Notes: a model not told the origin generated them from the sequence alone. Numbered from the stretch's first letter, positions 39,090 through 49,918 are shown. The stretch is 64,000 bases of DNA from Rhizobium leguminosarum (GCF_001679785.1 NZ_CP016286.1:4033501-4097500), one strand, 5' to 3'. Made by a program: numbers and translations.

Positions 39090-39365
39090 TCACATCTCTT
39101 CGCCGAACCTGTTCTGGATCAGCTGGTCCAGCGCCTCCAGCGCTTCCTCGGCCTGGCTGCCGCTCGCCGAAACGACGACGCTCGAACCGGGGCTTGCCGC
39201 AAGCATCATCAGGCCCATGATGGAGGTTCCGCCGACCGTCATTCCATCCTTGGAAACGGTAATGGCGGCATCGAAGGTCTCGACCATCTGCACGAATTTG
39301 GCGGAAGCGCGCGCATGAAGACCGCGCTTGTTGATGATAAGGAGTTCCCGGGAGAGCGATGTCAT
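39090..39365 (-). CDS. ptsH: HPr-like phosphocarrier protein
   Basis: A 91-residue HPr. The EI-dependent phosphorylation site is the His in [14 protein letters not shown] (about 17). The regulatory Ser is in [13 protein letters not shown] (about 48), the target of HPr kinase, whose gene is two genes upstream. No sugar EIIB or EIIC gene is nearby, so it probably serves regulation (nitrogen-type PTS) rather than sugar uptake. It starts 9 bases after the EIIA gene. Confidence 0.93.
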
Positions 39366-39374
39366 GAATGCCCG

Positions 39375-39776
39375 TTATTTTCCGCTGAGCACACGGCTCG
39401 CGACATTGATATATTTCCGCCCGGCTTCGGATGCCTCCACCAGTGCCTTCTCCATGTTGTTCTCGCCGCGCACCCCGGCAAGCTTGATCAACATCGGCAG
39501 GTTGACGCCGGCAATGACCTCGGTATGGCCGCTGCTCATGACTGATATGGCAAGATTGGACGGTGTGCCGCCGAACATGTCGGTCAGGATGACGACGCCG
39601 TGGCCATCATCGGCACCGGAAACGGCTTCCAGAATGTCCTGCCGTCTCTGGTCCATGTCGTCTTCGGGGCCAATACAGACCGTCTCGATGAATTTCTGAG
39701 GACCGACGACGTGCTCGACAGCATGACGAAACTCTTCAGCCAGCTTGCCATGAGTGACAAGCACAAGTCCGATCAT
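39375..39776 (-). CDS. PTS EIIA component, mannose family
   Basis: A 133-residue EIIA-Man-type protein. The phosphorylated His is in MIGLVLVTHGKLAEEF (about 9), and ILTDMFGGTPSNLA and GVNLPMLIKL are the family signatures. ATG 39776 has GGGAG ten bases upstream; the track from 39830 is a non-conserved extension. No partner EIIB, EIIC or EIID is present in the window, as in other alphaproteobacteria with incomplete PTS, so its output is probably regulatory. Confidence 0.92.
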   Translation of the reverse strand: MIGLVLVTHGKLAEEFRHAVEHVVGPQKFIETVCIGPEDDMDQRRQDILEAVSGADDGHGVVILTDMFGGTPSNLAISVMSSGHTEVIAGVNLPMLIKLAGVRGENNMEKALVEASEAGRKYINVASRVLSGK

Positions 39777-39926
39777 GATATTACTGCTCCCATATACGCA
39801 AACGGTGGCCCCAATATCGCAATGCAGCAATTACGTCCACCGGTGGGGGCACATCTTGGCTATGAAAAGCCGAAGTGCAAGATAAAAATGCGAATATATA
39901 AGGCAGATTGACCAATCCGGAAGGCC

Positions 39927-40379
39927 TCAGCGCCCGATATCCGGCACTTTTGCCATCAGGATCGCAAGGGGTGAGGAAACGCCTGTGAGCAACCGCAATG
40001 CGGGAAGCGAAAAACCGGCGGCAAGGCTCACCACTTCGCCCTCGGGAGGCACCCGGTCTTCACCGGTGGCGCTGCCCGGAAGCACGGCATAATGCATGGC
40101 CGCCCTGGGAATATGGTCCTGACGAACGATGCCGGTGCCGCGAAGTTCGATCAGCCCGGTGATCGACGGCGGGCACGTGGCGATCACCGCGCCGGCCTCT
40201 CTTGAGAGAAGAACCTGGTCGTCGGCGACCAGCGCCGTGAAAAGCCCGAGCCGGCGCGCCTCGGTCATGCAGGTGAAGGCCAGCATCGATTTTCCCCAGC
40301 CGGAGGGGCCGCTGAACAGCAGCCCGGTCTTGCCGACGACGATCGCCGTCGCATGGACGTTGAAACCTGCCTCGGTCAT
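39927..40379 (-). CDS. hprK: HPr kinase/phosphorylase (short alphaproteobacterial form)
   Basis: A 150-residue protein with Walker A FSGPSGWGKSMLAF (about 23-36) and the HprK signature IELRGTGIVR (about 78-87). It modifies the regulatory Ser of HPr. Firmicute HprK is about 310 residues; this form lacks the N-terminal domain and keeps only the catalytic core, as is usual in alphaproteobacteria. It overlaps the chvG stop by 4 nt, tying sensor kinase and PTS expression together. Confidence 0.92.
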   Translation of the reverse strand: MTEAGFNVHATAIVVGKTGLLFSGPSGWGKSMLAFTCMTEARRLGLFTALVADDQVLLSREAGAVIATCPPSITGLIELRGTGIVRQDHIPRAAMHYAVLPGSATGEDRVPPEGEVVSLAAGFSLPALRLLTGVSSPLAILMAKVPDIGR

Positions 40380-42166
40380 GCTGCGGCGCCGATTGGCAAA
40401 GAGAGGATGAAGCGGGCGCCGAGTATATGCCCGCTCTCGGCATCGGCGATGTTTTCGGCTCTCAGCGAACCGCCATGCGCTTCGGCGATCTGGCGGCTGA
40501 TCGAAAGGCCGAGCCCCGAATTCTGGCCGAAGCCTTCCGCCTCCGGCCGGTCCGTATAGAAGCGCTCGAAGATACGGTCGATATTTTCCGCCTGGATGCC
40601 GGGGCCGTTGTCTTCGATCGTGGTGACGCAGCGCGAGCGTGTCCGCACCAGCCGCACGGTAATCTTGCCGCCCTTTTCCGGCACGAAAGAGCGGGCATTC
40701 TCGATCAGGTTGGCGATGATCTGGCCGATGCGTAGATCGTGGCCGTTGACGACGAAGCGGGTCTTGACGTTCGGCTTGCGTTCGATCGCATATTCGATTT
40801 CCACCTGCTTCTTGGTGCTCCTGACCTGGCGCGAAACCTCGATGAGGTCGCGCAGCAGCACCTCCATGTCGACGGAGCCGGCATCGACACGTGCGAGTTC
40901 GGCGTCGAGACGGGAGGCGTCGGAGATATCGCTGATCAGCCGGTCGAGGCGGCGGACATCGTGCTGGATGACGTCCATCAGCCGCTTCTTGGAATCGTCG
41001 GATCTGGCAAGCGGCAGCGTTTCGACGGCGCTGCGCAGCGAGGTCAGCGGGTTCTTGAGCTCGTGGCTGACATCGGCCGCGAAACTCTCGATCGCATCGA
41101 TGCGGTCGTAGAGCGCCGTCGTCATCTCGCGCAATGCGATGGAAAGGTTGCCGATTTCATCCTGGCGGGCAGAGAAGTCGGGAATTTCCTCACGCGTCTT
41201 GGCGCCGCGGCGGACGCGGATGGCCGCTGCCGAAAGACGGCGCAGCGGATTAGCAATGGTCGACGACAGCACCAGCGAAAGCAGCACGTTGACGAGTGTC
41301 GCCACGCCGAAGACGCGCATGATGGCAAGCCGCTCGGCATGGACGATATTGTCGATGTCGCCCGCCTGCGTCGACAACAACAGCACGCCGAGCACGGCGC
41401 GGAAGCGCTGGATCGGTACGGCGACGGAAACGATGAGCTCACCTTTTTCGGTGGTGCGCACGACTGCGCCGCGCACGCCGGTGAGCGCGTTCATCACTTC
41501 GGGATAGATCGAGCCGTCGCCGCCCGGCGCTTCCTTATAGAGCGGCAGATTGCCGGGCTGCAGCGCCTTGTTGAACAGGGTGGCGAACCACTCGCTCCAG
41601 GTCTGTTTCTCTTCCTCCACCGGCGGCAGGTCGAAGCGCAGCACCTGGCCGCGCGAATAGAGATGGCGCGAATCGAGCAGCAGGTTGGCATCGGCATCGA
41701 AGATGCGGGCGCGCGTGCGCGTCGGAGAGATCAGCCGGCGCAGAACCGGCGCGACCTTTTCGGGATCGATCGGGAATTCAAGATCCTCGTCGTTCGGCAC
41801 CGGGGTGATGCTCTGGCCGGCCTGCAGCTCGAGCAGCTTCTGCGGATCGATGGTAATCGAGTTCGTATCTACCGACGCGGAGGCCGAAACGGCGCCGGCG
41901 ATGATTTCGCCCTGGGTCAACAGGCTTTCGGCGCGGGCGTCGATCAATCCCTCGCGGAACTGGTTAAGGTAGAGGATGCCGCCGACGAGCACCACCAGCG
42001 CGACGAGATTGAAGAACAGGATGCGCCGCGTCAGGCTCGAAAAGACGGCATTGCCGAAGATGCGGCGGATCAGCGTGAAGGGATGCGACCAACGGCGGCC
42101 TCGGACGCGACGGGTGCTCACGCCCTCCGCATCGTCCAGATCCCTTTCCTGCACCAACTGTGCCAA
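40376..42166 (-). CDS. chvG: Sensor histidine kinase ChvG (ExoS)
   Basis: A 596-residue sensor of the ChvG/ExoS/BvrS family that responds to acid and envelope stress and phosphorylates ChvI. Transmembrane segments are at about 49-67 and 283-303 with a periplasmic sensor region between, then HAMP (about 304-355) and the H-box AADVSHELKNPLTSLRSA with His at 368. The ATPase boxes NLIENARSFVPE, DNGPGIQ and GLGLSISRQIAEAHGG follow. chvI is 185 bases upstream, separated by a palindromic repeat; hprK overlaps the 3' end. Confidence 0.95.
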   Translation of the reverse strand: MAQLVQERDLDDAEGVSTRRVRGRRWSHPFTLIRRIFGNAVFSSLTRRILFFNLVALVVLVGGILYLNQFREGLIDARAESLLTQGEIIAGAVSASASVDTNSITIDPQKLLELQAGQSITPVPNDEDLEFPIDPEKVAPVLRRLISPTRTRARIFDADANLLLDSRHLYSRGQVLRFDLPPVEEEKQTWSEWFATLFNKALQPGNLPLYKEAPGGDGSIYPEVMNALTGVRGAVVRTTEKGELIVSVAVPIQRFRAVLGVLLLSTQAGDIDNIVHAERLAIMRVFGVATLVNVLLSLVLSSTIANPLRRLSAAAIRVRRGAKTREEIPDFSARQDEIGNLSIALREMTTALYDRIDAIESFAADVSHELKNPLTSLRSAVETLPLARSDDSKKRLMDVIQHDVRRLDRLISDISDASRLDAELARVDAGSVDMEVLLRDLIEVSRQVRSTKKQVEIEYAIERKPNVKTRFVVNGHDLRIGQIIANLIENARSFVPEKGGKITVRLVRTRSRCVTTIEDNGPGIQAENIDRIFERFYTDRPEAEGFGQNSGLGLSISRQIAEAHGGSLRAENIADAESGHILGARFILSLPIGAAA

Positions 42167-42225
42167 TGACAGGCCCTTTCGAAGGGCGGGGCCGGATGGA
42201 CCGGCCCGCAGCCCTCAACATTTCT

Positions 42226-42328
42226 AACAGCGCCGCGCGTCTTTTCAGATGCGCAAGGGACGCTGTGACATTTTGAACTGCTGCATAATTTGATCCTTAA
42301 ATCGATGCCGATTTAGGAGATTATGCAG
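42226..42328 (-). repeat. Two-module palindromic intergenic repeat, copy A (between chvI and chvG)
   Basis: Read on the minus strand, module 1 has arms CTGCATAA / TTATGCAG with inner CTAAATCGG / CGATTTAAGG. A linker containing TTCAAAATG follows, then module 2 with outer ACAGCG / CGCTGT and an inner AGATGCGC-type 8-bp stem with a GAAA loop. It matches copy B at 54421 over nearly its whole length. It lies inside the chvI-chvG unit. Confidence 0.8.
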
Positions 42329-42351
42329 GAGCGCGCTGTGCCGCTCGGGGC

Positions 42352-43086
42352 TCAGGCTGCTTCGCGGAAGCGGTATCCCACTCCGTAGAGTGTTTCAATC
42401 ATATCAAAGTCGGTGTCGACCATCTTGAATTTCTTGCGCAGCCGCTTGATGTGGCTGTCGATGGTCCGGTCGTCGACATAGACCTGTTCGTCATAGGCTG
42501 CGTCCATCAGCGCGTCGCGGCTTTTGACGACGCCGGGGCGCTGCGCCAGCGAATGCAGGATCAGGAATTCGGTCACCGTCAGCGTCACGGCCTCGCCTTT
42601 CCAGGTGCAGGTATGGCGTTCCTGGTCCATGACCAGCTGCCCGCGCTCCAGCGAGCGGGCCTGCTGCACCGCGCCGGTCTTCGGCGCGCCGCTGGGGCCG
42701 GTGCCGGCGGCGGCGGCTTCGCGGCTTGAGGCGCGGCGCAGGACGGCGCGCACACGCTCCACCAGCAGACGCTGCGAAAAAGGTTTGGTGATGAAATCAT
42801 CGGCGCCCATCTTCAGGCCGAAGAGTTCATCGATCTCCTCATCCTTGGAGGTGAGGAAGATGACGGGAATATCCGACTTCTGCCGCAGGCGGCGCAGCAG
42901 TTCCATGCCGTCCATGCGCGGCATCTTGATGTCGAAGATCGCCAGCTGCGGCGGTCGCGCCAGCAGGCCGTCGAGCGCCGAAGCACCGTCCGTATACGTC
43001 TCGACCTTATATCCTTCGGCCTCCAGTGCGATCGACACCGAGGTGAGGATGTTGCGGTCGTCATCAACGAGCGCGATTGTCGGCAT
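42352..43086 (-). CDS. chvI: Response regulator ChvI (OmpR/PhoB family)
   Basis: A 244-residue response regulator. The receiver domain (about 1-120) has [10 protein letters not shown], phospho-acceptor Asp in [13 protein letters not shown], and Lys in DDFITKPF. The C-terminal winged helix (about 145-240) ends [14 protein letters not shown]. It controls exopolysaccharide, motility and acid-response genes in rhizobia and virulence in Agrobacterium. ATG 43086 ([10 protein letters not shown]) matches known homologues; ATG 43104, six codons upstream, is also possible. Confidence 0.95.
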   Translation of the reverse strand: MPTIALVDDDRNILTSVSIALEAEGYKVETYTDGASALDGLLARPPQLAIFDIKMPRMDGMELLRRLRQKSDIPVIFLTSKDEEIDELFGLKMGADDFITKPFSQRLLVERVRAVLRRASSREAAAAGTGPSGAPKTGAVQQARSLERGQLVMDQERHTCTWKGEAVTLTVTEFLILHSLAQRPGVVKSRDALMDAAYDEQVYVDDRTIDSHIKRLRKKFKMVDTDFDMIETLYGVGYRFREAA

Positions 43087-43104
43087 GGTGTTGGTCTCCG
43101 TCAT

Positions 43105-43423
43105 CAGTGCGCAATCTCCCGGATTTGCTCTCCCCAGGCGGTCTCAGTGACCGGATGCGCTTATGGAGGATAAAGGTGGAACAAATTGTGGCAAAGATAA
43201 AGGGGAGGATTGTCGTAAAATTCGCCGGCAATCTTAGGTGGCGCTTGCGAATCTTTAAACCCGACCTATTCAAACGATTTAAAATTAAGGTGATAAATTT
43301 AAATCGATTAATTGTTTGATATCACTGCATTTTCTAAAGTTTTCCATCTTGTTTTTTAAAATTTTCGCCCGTATTTTCGCGGTTAGTTTTAACGGCAACG
43401 AGTCTGAGTGAAGGGAACTAGCC
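43105..43423. promoter_or_regulatory. Divergent chvI / pckA promoter region
   Basis: These 319 non-coding bases lie between the divergent chvI and pckA genes. The part from about 43190 to 43400 is markedly AT-rich, including the stretch around 43275-43350 with repeated TTAAA and ATTTAAA. The two promoters must lie here, but I could not place -35/-10 boxes or a ChvI site with confidence. The pckA Shine-Dalgarno is AAGGGAA just before 43424. Confidence 0.6.
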
Positions 43424-45034
<1,611 letters not shown>

Positions 45035-45059
45035 GCAGATCAAACCTCTGACTCACGTG

Positions 45060-45089
45060 AAACCCGGCATCGCAAGATCGCCGGGTTTT
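45060..45089 (+). terminator. pckA terminator
   Basis: Stem AAACCCGGC / GCCGGGTTT enclosing a small ATC-GCAA-GAT hairpin, then TTTTCC, about 25 bases after the pckA stop. Confidence 0.8.
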
Positions 45090-45141
45090 CCATGTCACAG
45101 CGATATTTTCAATTCGCCGCCGATGTGAGATAGAACGCCGC

Positions 45142-45585
45142 ATGGCCAGCGACGCACTCTATATCGATGACAGGATCACCATCGCGGGATGGGAGCTGAC
45201 GGAACAGTTCGTTCTGGCGGGCGGTCCCGGCGGGCAGAATGTCAACAAGGTCTCGACCGCGGTCCAGCTGTTCTTCAACATCGCGAATTCGCCGTCCCTG
45301 AACGATCGTGTCAAAACCAATGCGATCAAGCTCGCCGGCCGGCGTTTGTCGAAGGAGGGCGTGCTGATGATCGAGGCGAGCCGGTTTCGCAGCCAGGACC
45401 GCAACCGCGAGGATGCGCGCCACCGGTTGAAGGAACTGATCCTCGAGGCCGCCAAGCCGCCACCGCCGCCGCGCAAGAAGACCAGGCCGACCAAGGGTTC
45501 GGTCGAACGCCGCCTGAAGGAAAAATCCGGTCGCTCGGAAGTCAAGAAAATGCGCGGCCGCCCCGGCGGCGGCAGCGGTGAGTGA
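45142..45585 (+). CDS. arfB: Ribosome rescue hydrolase ArfB (YaeJ)
   Basis: A 147-residue stop-codon-independent peptidyl-tRNA hydrolase that frees ribosomes stalled on truncated mRNA. The catalytic GGQ is in VLAGGPGGQNVNKVSTAV (about 25-42). The C-terminal tail is long, basic and Pro-rich (PPPPPRKKTRPTKGS, about 115 on), as needed to enter the empty mRNA channel. Full-length class-I release factors are twice as long. The end overlaps alkB by 8 nt. Confidence 0.93.
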   Translation: MASDALYIDDRITIAGWELTEQFVLAGGPGGQNVNKVSTAVQLFFNIANSPSLNDRVKTNAIKLAGRRLSKEGVLMIEASRFRSQDRNREDARHRLKELILEAAKPPPPPRKKTRPTKGSVERRLKEKSGRSEVKKMRGRPGGGSGE

Positions 45586-46198
45586 TATGCCGGAGCTCTT
45601 TAGCGGCATCCGCCATCTCCCCGGTTACCTCGACCGAGCGCGTCAGGAAGCATTGGTCGAGGTGATCCGCACCGTCGTCGCCGAAGCGCCGCTTTATGTG
45701 CCCGCCATGCCCGGTACCGGCAAGCCGATGTCCGTGCGCATGACCAATTGCGGGCCGCTCGGCTGGGTGACGGACAAAGAGCGCGGCTATCGCTACCAGC
45801 CGCTGCACCCGGCAACCGGCAGACCCTGGCCCGATATGCCGCAGCAATTGCTCGATATCTGGAATGACGTTTCGAGTTATGACAAGCCGCCGGAAGCCTG
45901 CCTCGTCAATTTCTACTCCGACGAAGCGCGCATGGGCTTGCATCAGGACAAGGACGAACAGGATCTCAAAGCCCCGGTCGTTTCGATCTCGCTCGGCAAC
46001 AGCTGCCTCTTTCGCGTCGGCGGCCTCAGCCGCAATGATCGCACGCTATCTTTCAAGCTTTCGAGCGGTGATCTGGTCGTGCTGGGTGGCGAGGGGAGGC
46101 TTTGTTTCCACGGCGTCGACCGTATCCATCCGGCGACGTCGACGCTGCTGAAGAATGGCGGCCGCATTAATCTGACGCTTCGCCGCGTCAATCCCTAA
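45578..46198 (+). CDS. alkB: AlkB-type 2-oxoglutarate/Fe(II) dioxygenase
   Basis: A 206-residue AlkB-family enzyme that removes methyl groups from 1-methyladenine and 3-methylcytosine. The iron ligands are in GLHQDKDEQD (HxD) and CFHGVDRI (His). The 2-oxoglutarate-binding Arg is in RINLTLRRV near the C-terminus. The start is GTG 45578, overlapping the arfB end as GTGAGTGA; ATG 45587, one base after the arfB stop, is equally possible. Confidence 0.92.
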   Translation: MSDMPELFSGIRHLPGYLDRARQEALVEVIRTVVAEAPLYVPAMPGTGKPMSVRMTNCGPLGWVTDKERGYRYQPLHPATGRPWPDMPQQLLDIWNDVSSYDKPPEACLVNFYSDEARMGLHQDKDEQDLKAPVVSISLGNSCLFRVGGLSRNDRTLSFKLSSGDLVVLGGEGRLCFHGVDRIHPATSTLLKNGGRINLTLRRVNP

Positions 46199-46211
46199 AA
46201 TATAGGCGCCG

Positions 46212-47207
46212 CTATAGTTTTCGCAGTGCGACCTGCTCGATCAGGTGATCCTTGCCCTTTTTCAGGATGAGATCGGCGCGCGGACGAGTCGGCAGAATGT
46301 TCTGCCGCAGGTTTTTCAGGTTGATGTTTGCCCAAAGATCCTCGGCGATTTCGAGCGCTTCCGCGTCGCTGATCGAGGCATAGCGATGGAAATAGGAATT
46401 CGGATCGCGGAAGGCGGTTTCGCGCAGCCGCATGAAGCGCGTGACATACCAGTTGTGGATCTCGTCTTCGGCGGCATCGATATAGATCGAGAAGTCGAAG
46501 AAGTCGGAGACCATCGGCACGATCTTGCCGCCGGCCGGCAGGTCGCGCGACTGCAGCACATTGATGCCCTCGAAGATCAGGATGTCCGGCCGGTCGACGA
46601 TCTTGAATTCGTCCGGCAGCACGTCGTAGACGAGGTGGGAATAGCTGGGGGCCTTCACATCCGGCCGCCCGGCCTTGATCGCCGAGAGGAAACGCAGGAT
46701 CGCACCCGTGTCGTAGCTTTCCGGAAAGCCTTTGCGCTGCATCAGCTTTTCCCGCTGCAGCACGGCGTTCGGATGGAGGAAGCCGTCGGTGGTGACGAGA
46801 TCGACCTTCGGGCTGGAAGGCCAACGCCCCAGGAGCTCCTTGAGGATACGGGCGGTGGTGGATTTTCCGACGGCGACCGAACCGGCGATGCCAATGACGA
46901 AGGGCGTCTTCGTCACATCGGACAGGCTGAGGAAGCGGTTGCGCTGTTCAAACAGCATCTGCGAGGATTCGACATGTGCCGAGAGCAGCCGCGACAGCGA
47001 CAGATAGATGCGCCGGACCTCGTCTAGATCGATTGGATCGCCCATCGAACGCAGCCGTTTGACCTCGTCGCTGGTCAACGTCAACGGCGTGTCGGCGCGG
47101 AATTTCGCCCATTGTTCGGAAGAGAAGAAGTGGTAGGGCGAATAGGATTCCGACTGGAAGTGATCCAACGTTTCCGGCACCCCGATAATCTCAGTCGCGA
47201 TACTCAT
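46212..47207 (-). CDS. coaA: Pantothenate kinase (type I)
   Basis: A 331-residue kinase for the first step of CoA synthesis. The P-loop is [17 protein letters not shown] (about 104-120). [25 protein letters not shown] and FEGINVLQ are CoaA family segments. It is convergent with alkB, 13 bases away. The ATG overlaps the hisE stop by 4 nt, putting it at the end of the histidine cluster. Confidence 0.96.
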   Translation of the reverse strand: MSIATEIIGVPETLDHFQSESYSPYHFFSSEQWAKFRADTPLTLTSDEVKRLRSMGDPIDLDEVRRIYLSLSRLLSAHVESSQMLFEQRNRFLSLSDVTKTPFVIGIAGSVAVGKSTTARILKELLGRWPSSPKVDLVTTDGFLHPNAVLQREKLMQRKGFPESYDTGAILRFLSAIKAGRPDVKAPSYSHLVYDVLPDEFKIVDRPDILIFEGINVLQSRDLPAGGKIVPMVSDFFDFSIYIDAAEDEIHNWYVTRFMRLRETAFRDPNSYFHRYASISDAEALEIAEDLWANINLKNLRQNILPTRPRADLILKKGKDHLIEQVALRKL

Positions 47208-47527
47208 GAACTCTGCCGGCTGGCCTTTTCCTTGAGGCCGGACTGCGCGGTTCTGCGCTCGAGCTCGGCCATGACATTCTCTAACGGTATTTCAGCAATC
47301 TTCAATACGACCAATAGGTGATAGAGAACATCGGCAGCCTCATAGGTCAGATTGTCGCGGTCGCCGGTCACCGCCGCCATCACGGCTTCGATCGCCTCTT
47401 CACCGAGCTTCTTTGCCGCTTTCGTCTGGCCGGCGGCCACGAGCTTGGCTGTCCAGGATTGCTCCGGCGAGGCTTTCGATCGTTCTGCGACGATGCTTTC
47501 GAGATCGGAAAGGGAAAATCCGCTCAT
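47204..47527 (-). CDS. hisE: Phosphoribosyl-ATP pyrophosphohydrolase
   Basis: A 107-residue all-alpha NTP pyrophosphohydrolase that converts PR-ATP to PR-AMP in histidine synthesis. The metal-binding helix [14 protein letters not shown] and the [13 protein letters not shown] segment are the family signature. Start ATG 47527 ([10 protein letters not shown]); the open frame continues upstream through hisF in another frame, which is not coding. It lies 17 bases after hisF and overlaps coaA by 4 nt. Confidence 0.95.
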   Translation of the reverse strand: MSGFSLSDLESIVAERSKASPEQSWTAKLVAAGQTKAAKKLGEEAIEAVMAAVTGDRDNLTYEAADVLYHLLVVLKIAEIPLENVMAELERRTAQSGLKEKASRQSS

Positions 47528-47544
47528 AGGTCCGCTTTCAAAGT

Positions 47545-48333
47545 TCAGTCGAGACGCATGTCGATGCCGCACTTCGACATATAGTGCTTCGCCTCGCTGA
47601 CAGAATAGGTGCCGAAGTGGAAGATCGACGCGGCGAGGACGGCATTGGCATGACCCTCCTTCACCCCGGCGACGAGATCGTCGAGATCGCCGACGCCGCC
47701 GGACGCGATGACCGGCACACGCACCGCATCGGCGATCGCCCGCGTCAGCTCCAGATCGTAGCCGACCTTGGTGCCGTCGCGGTCCATCGACGTGACCAAG
47801 AGCTCGCCGGCGCCGCGCGCCACCATCTTCTCCGCGAATTCGACGGCATCGATGCCGGTCGCGTTGCGGCCACCATGGGTATAGATTTCCCAGGCGCTGA
47901 GATTGTCGCCGCCGACCGCCTGGGTGCGGCGGCGTTTGGCATCGATCGAAACGACGATGCACTGGTCGCCGAACTTGTCGGCTGCCTCGGTGACGAAGTC
48001 GGGATTGCTGACGGCTGCCGAATTGATCGAGACCTTGTCGGCACCGCACAGCAACAGCTTGCGGATATCGGCGATGGTGCGCACCCCGCCGCCGACCGTC
48101 AGCGGCATGAAGCATTGGTCGGCCGTGCGCGACACGACATCGAAGATCGTCTCGCGATTGTCCGAGGAAGCGGTGATGTCGAGGAAGCAGAGTTCGTCGG
48201 CGCCGGCCGCATCATAGGCCTTCGCGGCTTCGACGGGATCGCCGGCATCGACGAGATTGAGGAAGTTGACGCCCTTGACGACACGGCCGTCCTTGACGTC
48301 GAGACAGGGAATGACACGGGCCTTGAGGGTCAT
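47545..48333 (-). CDS. hisF: Imidazole glycerol phosphate synthase subunit HisF
   Basis: A 262-residue TIM-barrel cyclase that takes ammonia from HisH to form IGP and AICAR. Catalytic Asp residues are in [18 protein letters not shown] and [16 protein letters not shown]; the phosphate sites GGGVRT and [10 protein letters not shown] are present. It starts at the base directly after the hisA stop, with AAGGAG inside hisA. HisH, its partner, is encoded upstream in the cluster. Confidence 0.97.
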   Translation of the reverse strand: MTLKARVIPCLDVKDGRVVKGVNFLNLVDAGDPVEAAKAYDAAGADELCFLDITASSDNRETIFDVVSRTADQCFMPLTVGGGVRTIADIRKLLLCGADKVSINSAAVSNPDFVTEAADKFGDQCIVVSIDAKRRRTQAVGGDNLSAWEIYTHGGRNATGIDAVEFAEKMVARGAGELLVTSMDRDGTKVGYDLELTRAIADAVRVPVIASGGVGDLDDLVAGVKEGHANAVLAASIFHFGTYSVSEAKHYMSKCGIDMRLD

Positions 48334-49080
48334 TTATGCGGTCTCCTTGGCCCGGGCCGCCTTGATCAGCGCCAACGCTTCCTTGGGATCGATACGGCCG
48401 TCATAAAGCGCACGGCCTGAAATCGCCCCTTCCAGCTTCCGCGCATCGGGCTCCAGCATGCGGCGGATATCGTCGAGAGAGGCAAGGCCGCCCGAGGCGA
48501 TGACGGGAATGGAAACGGCGTCGGCAAGTTCCAGCGTCGAACTCCAGTTGATGCCGGCCAGAATGCCATCACGGTCGATATCGGTGTAGATGATCGCGGC
48601 GACGCCGGCGCCCTCGAATTTCCTGGCGAGCTCGATGATACCGAGTTCGGAGGCTTCCGCCCAACCCTCGACGGCCACCTTGCCGCCCTTGGCATCGATG
48701 CCGACGGCGACATGATCAGGAAATTTCCGGCAGGCCTCGATCACCAGCGCCGGATTTCTGACCGCGACGGTGCCGAGAATGACGCGCCGCAGCCCGCGCG
48801 ACAGCCAGGCCTCGATATGATCGAGCGTGCGAATGCCGCCGCCGAGCTGCACGGGATTGTCCGTTGCCTTCAAGATCGCTTCGACGGCATCGCCATTGGC
48901 CGAATGTCCCGCAAAGGCGCCGTCGAGATCGACCACATGCAGCCATTCGAAACCCTGATCTTCGAAGGATCTTGCCTGGGCGGCCGGATCGGTGTTGTAG
49001 ACCGTCGCCTGCTGCATGTCGCCGAGCTTCAGGCGGACGCATTGGCCGCCTTTCAGGTCGATCGCGGGAAAAAGGATCAT
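48334..49080 (-). CDS. hisA: ProFAR isomerase HisA
   Basis: A 248-residue TIM barrel that isomerises ProFAR to PRFAR. The catalytic Asp are in [14 protein letters not shown] and [20 protein letters not shown] and [10 protein letters not shown] bind phosphate. It starts 6 bases after the preceding membrane protein gene and abuts hisF with no gap. Confidence 0.97.
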   Translation of the reverse strand: MILFPAIDLKGGQCVRLKLGDMQQATVYNTDPAAQARSFEDQGFEWLHVVDLDGAFAGHSANGDAVEAILKATDNPVQLGGGIRTLDHIEAWLSRGLRRVILGTVAVRNPALVIEACRKFPDHVAVGIDAKGGKVAVEGWAEASELGIIELARKFEGAGVAAIIYTDIDRDGILAGINWSSTLELADAVSIPVIASGGLASLDDIRRMLEPDARKLEGAISGRALYDGRIDPKEALALIKAARAKETA

Positions 49081-49086
49081 GTCGTC

Positions 49087-49644
49087 TTACGTCCGTAGAG
49101 TTGTCGGTACCATCAGCGCATTCCACGCATCTACGATATCCGATCGGAAAAAGACAGCGGCAATGGCAGCCGCGCCGAAAAGCAGAAGGAGGAGCAGGGT
49201 GACGGCAAAGCCGGCCCGGACCTGACGCCAGAAGCCCAGGCGCCTCTTGATCGATTTCTCGATGTTTCGCACCTGGCGCAACGCATCGCTGTTGACGGCG
49301 GTCAGCCGGATCTGCGGCTCCATCGCCTCGACATAGGTTTCGGCATAACTCGAAAGGATCTGCGAGGCGCGGTCGCGTAGCGTGTTGCGCAGGTCGGTCG
49401 AGAGATAATTGCTGTTGACGGCGGCAAGCTCGGCCTCATCGGGCGAACGGCCGGCATTTCGCTTGCGATGGCTGAGAACGAAATCGCGCTTTTGCCGCTC
49501 GTAGAGTGCGTAGGCGAGCAGGCCGATCAGATCGTCCTCACCTTCGATATAGAATTCCAGCACGGCCTCGGCGATATCGCCGGCGCTGACCCCGTTTTGC
49601 CGCCGGCTCGAACCGTCGTTTGCGGGGAAAGAGTCATGGATCAT
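49087..49644 (-). CDS. Unknown protein with one C-terminal membrane segment
   Basis: A 185-residue protein not recognised. The N-terminal two-thirds are soluble and charged (EAVLEFYIEGEDDLIGLLAYALYERQKRDFV), predicted helical. A basic stretch (KSIKRRLGFWRQ, about 130-141) precedes a single transmembrane segment (about 145-168, AVTLLLLLLFGAAAIAAVFF), and a short tail follows. The positively charged side suggests the N-terminal part is cytosolic. The ATG overlaps the stop of the 60-residue gene upstream (ATGA), and hisA follows after 6 bases, so it is part of the his transcription unit. Confidence 0.75.
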   Translation of the reverse strand: MIHDSFPANDGSSRRQNGVSAGDIAEAVLEFYIEGEDDLIGLLAYALYERQKRDFVLSHRKRNAGRSPDEAELAAVNSNYLSTDLRNTLRDRASQILSSYAETYVEAMEPQIRLTAVNSDALRQVRNIEKSIKRRLGFWRQVRAGFAVTLLLLLLFGAAAIAAVFFRSDIVDAWNALMVPTTLRT

Positions 49645-49823
49645 CGGTCCAGCCTTTCTTTCAGCGCCTTGGCTGCATTGGAAAGCGCCTTCCTGTGGAT
49701 GGCTTCATCGACACGGCGGATGACCGTGCCGCCGGGAAGCTTGATATCAGAAAAGGGGGGCAAGCCTTCCCTGGAGGGCCGCAACGTGTAGAACACCTTG
49801 CCTGATTTCCGTGAAGCCGGCAT
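49641..49823 (-). CDS. Small protein of unknown function (60 aa)
   Basis: A 60-residue basic protein, MPASRKSGKVFYTLRPSREG and so on, with no recognised domain. It is supported as a real gene by AGGAG eight bases before ATG 49823 and by an ATGA stop/start overlap with the next gene. Non-canonical start GTG 49832 is possible. It lies just downstream of a set of long hairpins and upstream of the membrane protein gene and hisA. Confidence 0.6.
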   Translation of the reverse strand: MPASRKSGKVFYTLRPSREGLPPFSDIKLPGGTVIRRVDEAIHRKALSNAAKALKERLDR

Positions 49824-49854
49824 CGAGCGCACTCCTGTTCCGCCGTTTCCATAC

Positions 49855-49906
49855 TAGAACAGGATGATTTTAGGCCGGGTCGGCCTAAAATCTGAATCCT
49901 GTTCTA
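49855..49906. repeat. Long hairpin repeat D in the his cluster
   Basis: Two perfect 11-bp stems in series: TAGAACAGGAT (49855) with ATCCTGTTCTA (49896), and GATTTTAGGCC (49866) with GGCCTAAAATC (49882), loop GGGTC, a 3-base bulge. 22 paired bases with no mismatch. Confidence 0.85.
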
Positions 49907-49918
49907 CATTATACAGTC

